This document shows, piece after piece, positions 4,736 to 5,263 of a stretch of 5,263 nucleotides of DNA; position 1 is the first letter of the stretch, and every line of letters starts with the position of its first letter. The notes under the pieces were generated by a model. It was not told the DNA's origin. It was given only the letters and a program-made list of their open reading frames with translations, and did not search any database. This stretch comes from Candidatus Omnitrophota bacterium (GTDB taxonomy: Bacteria > Omnitrophota > Gorgyraeia > 2-01-FULL-45-10). Location: NCBI GenBank assembly GCA_026387165.1, contig JAPLMG010000258.1, positions 1 through 5,263 on the forward strand, read 5' to 3'. The position numbers and the translations under genes were made by a program.

Positions 4736-5263
4736 CAGCTCCATCTCCTTCAATATCAAATCCACCTTCGGTTCCAAAACTACCGGCTTATCGACGCTCG
4801 CGATCGCCCTGTCCGGATCTTTGAGTCCGTGGCCGGTAAGGACGCAGACGATTTTGAAGGTTTGCCGGTTTGCTGGTTTGCCGGTTTGCTGGTTAAAATA
4901 TCCTTTTTTCGCTAATTTTAAAATCCCTGCAACGCTTGCGGCGCTTGCCGGCTCGACGAAGATGCCCTCTTTGGACGCAAGTAGTTTGTAAGCGGACAAT
5001 ATCTCATCGTCCGAAACGGAATCTATTAAACCGCCCGACTCATCGCGCGCGGCTTCCGCCTGCTTCCAGCTCGCGGGATTACCTATCTTTATGGCGGTCG
5101 CTATTGTTCTCGGGTACTTCACCGGGTGGCCCAGGACTATCGGAGCCGCCCCTTCAGCCTGGAATCCGAGCATCTTGGGTAATTTTTTCGATATCTTTGC
5201 TTGCCTATACTCTTTGTATCCTTTCCAATAAGCGGTGATATTACCGGCATTGCCTACCGGTAT
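4733..5263 (-). CDS. thrC: Threonine synthase, C-terminal part (5' end outside window)
   Basis: PLP-dependent enzyme that converts O-phosphohomoserine to threonine. The 176 residues in the window correspond to the second half of the roughly 350-residue short ThrC class; the frame is open to the window edge and the catalytic PLP lysine lies outside. The fragment begins IPVGNAGNITAYWKGYKEY, the family's phosphate-binding and adjacent segment, followed by AEGAAPIVLG, TIATAIKIGNPASW, FVEPASAAS (102-110) and VLTGHGLKDPD (141-151). Just before VLTGHGLKDP there are about nine extra residues encoded by a minisatellite. The ATG at 5171-5173 is internal and not a start. It is the most upstream gene visible, and it ends inside a palindromic repeat 109 bases before the small gene. 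Confidence 0.95.
   Translation of the reverse strand: MPVGNAGNITAYWKGYKEYRQAKISKKLPKMLGFQAEGAAPIVLGHPVKYPRTIATAIKIGNPASWKQAEAARDESGGLIDSVSDDEILSAYKLLASKEGIFVEPASAASVAGILKLAKKGYFNQQTGKPANRQTFKIVCVLTGHGLKDPDRAIASVDKPVVLEPKVDLILKEMEL
4861..4894. repeat. Minisatellite inside thrC
   Basis: Two perfect 16-bp units of TTTGCCGGTTTGCTGG (4861-4876 and 4877-4892) plus TT. Each unit is itself two 8-bp halves, TTTGCCGG and TTTGCTGG, so there are four 8-mers in a row. Translated on the minus strand it gives NQQTGKPANRQ, a polar loop inserted between KKGYF and the strand IVCVLTG. Frame is kept. Confidence 0.85.

Noticed and set aside
4733..5173. ThrC beginning at the ATG at 5171-5173
   Set aside because: The frame continues upstream through PVGNAGNITAYWKGYKEY to the window edge, so this Met is internal.

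Overview
The window is a stretch of bacterial chromosome with every convincing gene on the minus strand, so it reads right to left: the 3' half of threonine synthase (thrC), a 46-residue small protein of unknown function, a phosphoglycerate-mutase-like enzyme of the type proposed to act as homoserine kinase (apgM-type), aspartate kinase (lysC) and (R)-citramalate synthase (cimA). Together they form an aspartate-family and isoleucine cluster. LysC makes aspartyl phosphate, the apgM-type protein probably supplies O-phosphohomoserine, ThrC turns that into threonine, and CimA makes citramalate, which leads to 2-oxobutanoate and isoleucine without threonine deaminase. Homoserine dehydrogenase is not in the window and might lie further upstream.

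The apgM-lysC-cimA order is shared with Geobacter-like Deltaproteobacteria and several uncultured phyla. Protein style together with many short palindromic intergenic repeats suggests a MAG-type lineage such as Candidatus Omnitrophota. This is a judgement from memory and not a proof.

Region by region: 1-185 is non-coding and holds two palindromes downstream of cimA. 186-1754 is an intact cimA. 1755-1908 is almost filled by an AT-rich inverted-repeat element. 1909-3117 is lysC, with a strong internal ribosome binding site for a separate beta subunit. 3118-3203 holds a GC-rich palindrome flanked by a 10-bp direct repeat. 3204-4418 is the apgM-type gene. 4419-4482 holds a good sigma70-like promoter whose spacer contains a dyad. 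4483-4623 is the small gene. 4624-4732 holds a further palindromic repeat that runs into the thrC stop codon. 4733-5263 is thrC, cut by the window edge and carrying an in-frame minisatellite.

The most notable observations are in lysC. The conserved S-T-G-E-Q segment that carries a substrate-binding glutamate is absent, and the usual G-G-S-D reads G-G-S-N, while the reading frame, both ACT domains and the internal beta-subunit start are preserved. I do not see a wholly new system. The rest is a conventional amino-acid operon with an unusual density of repeats.
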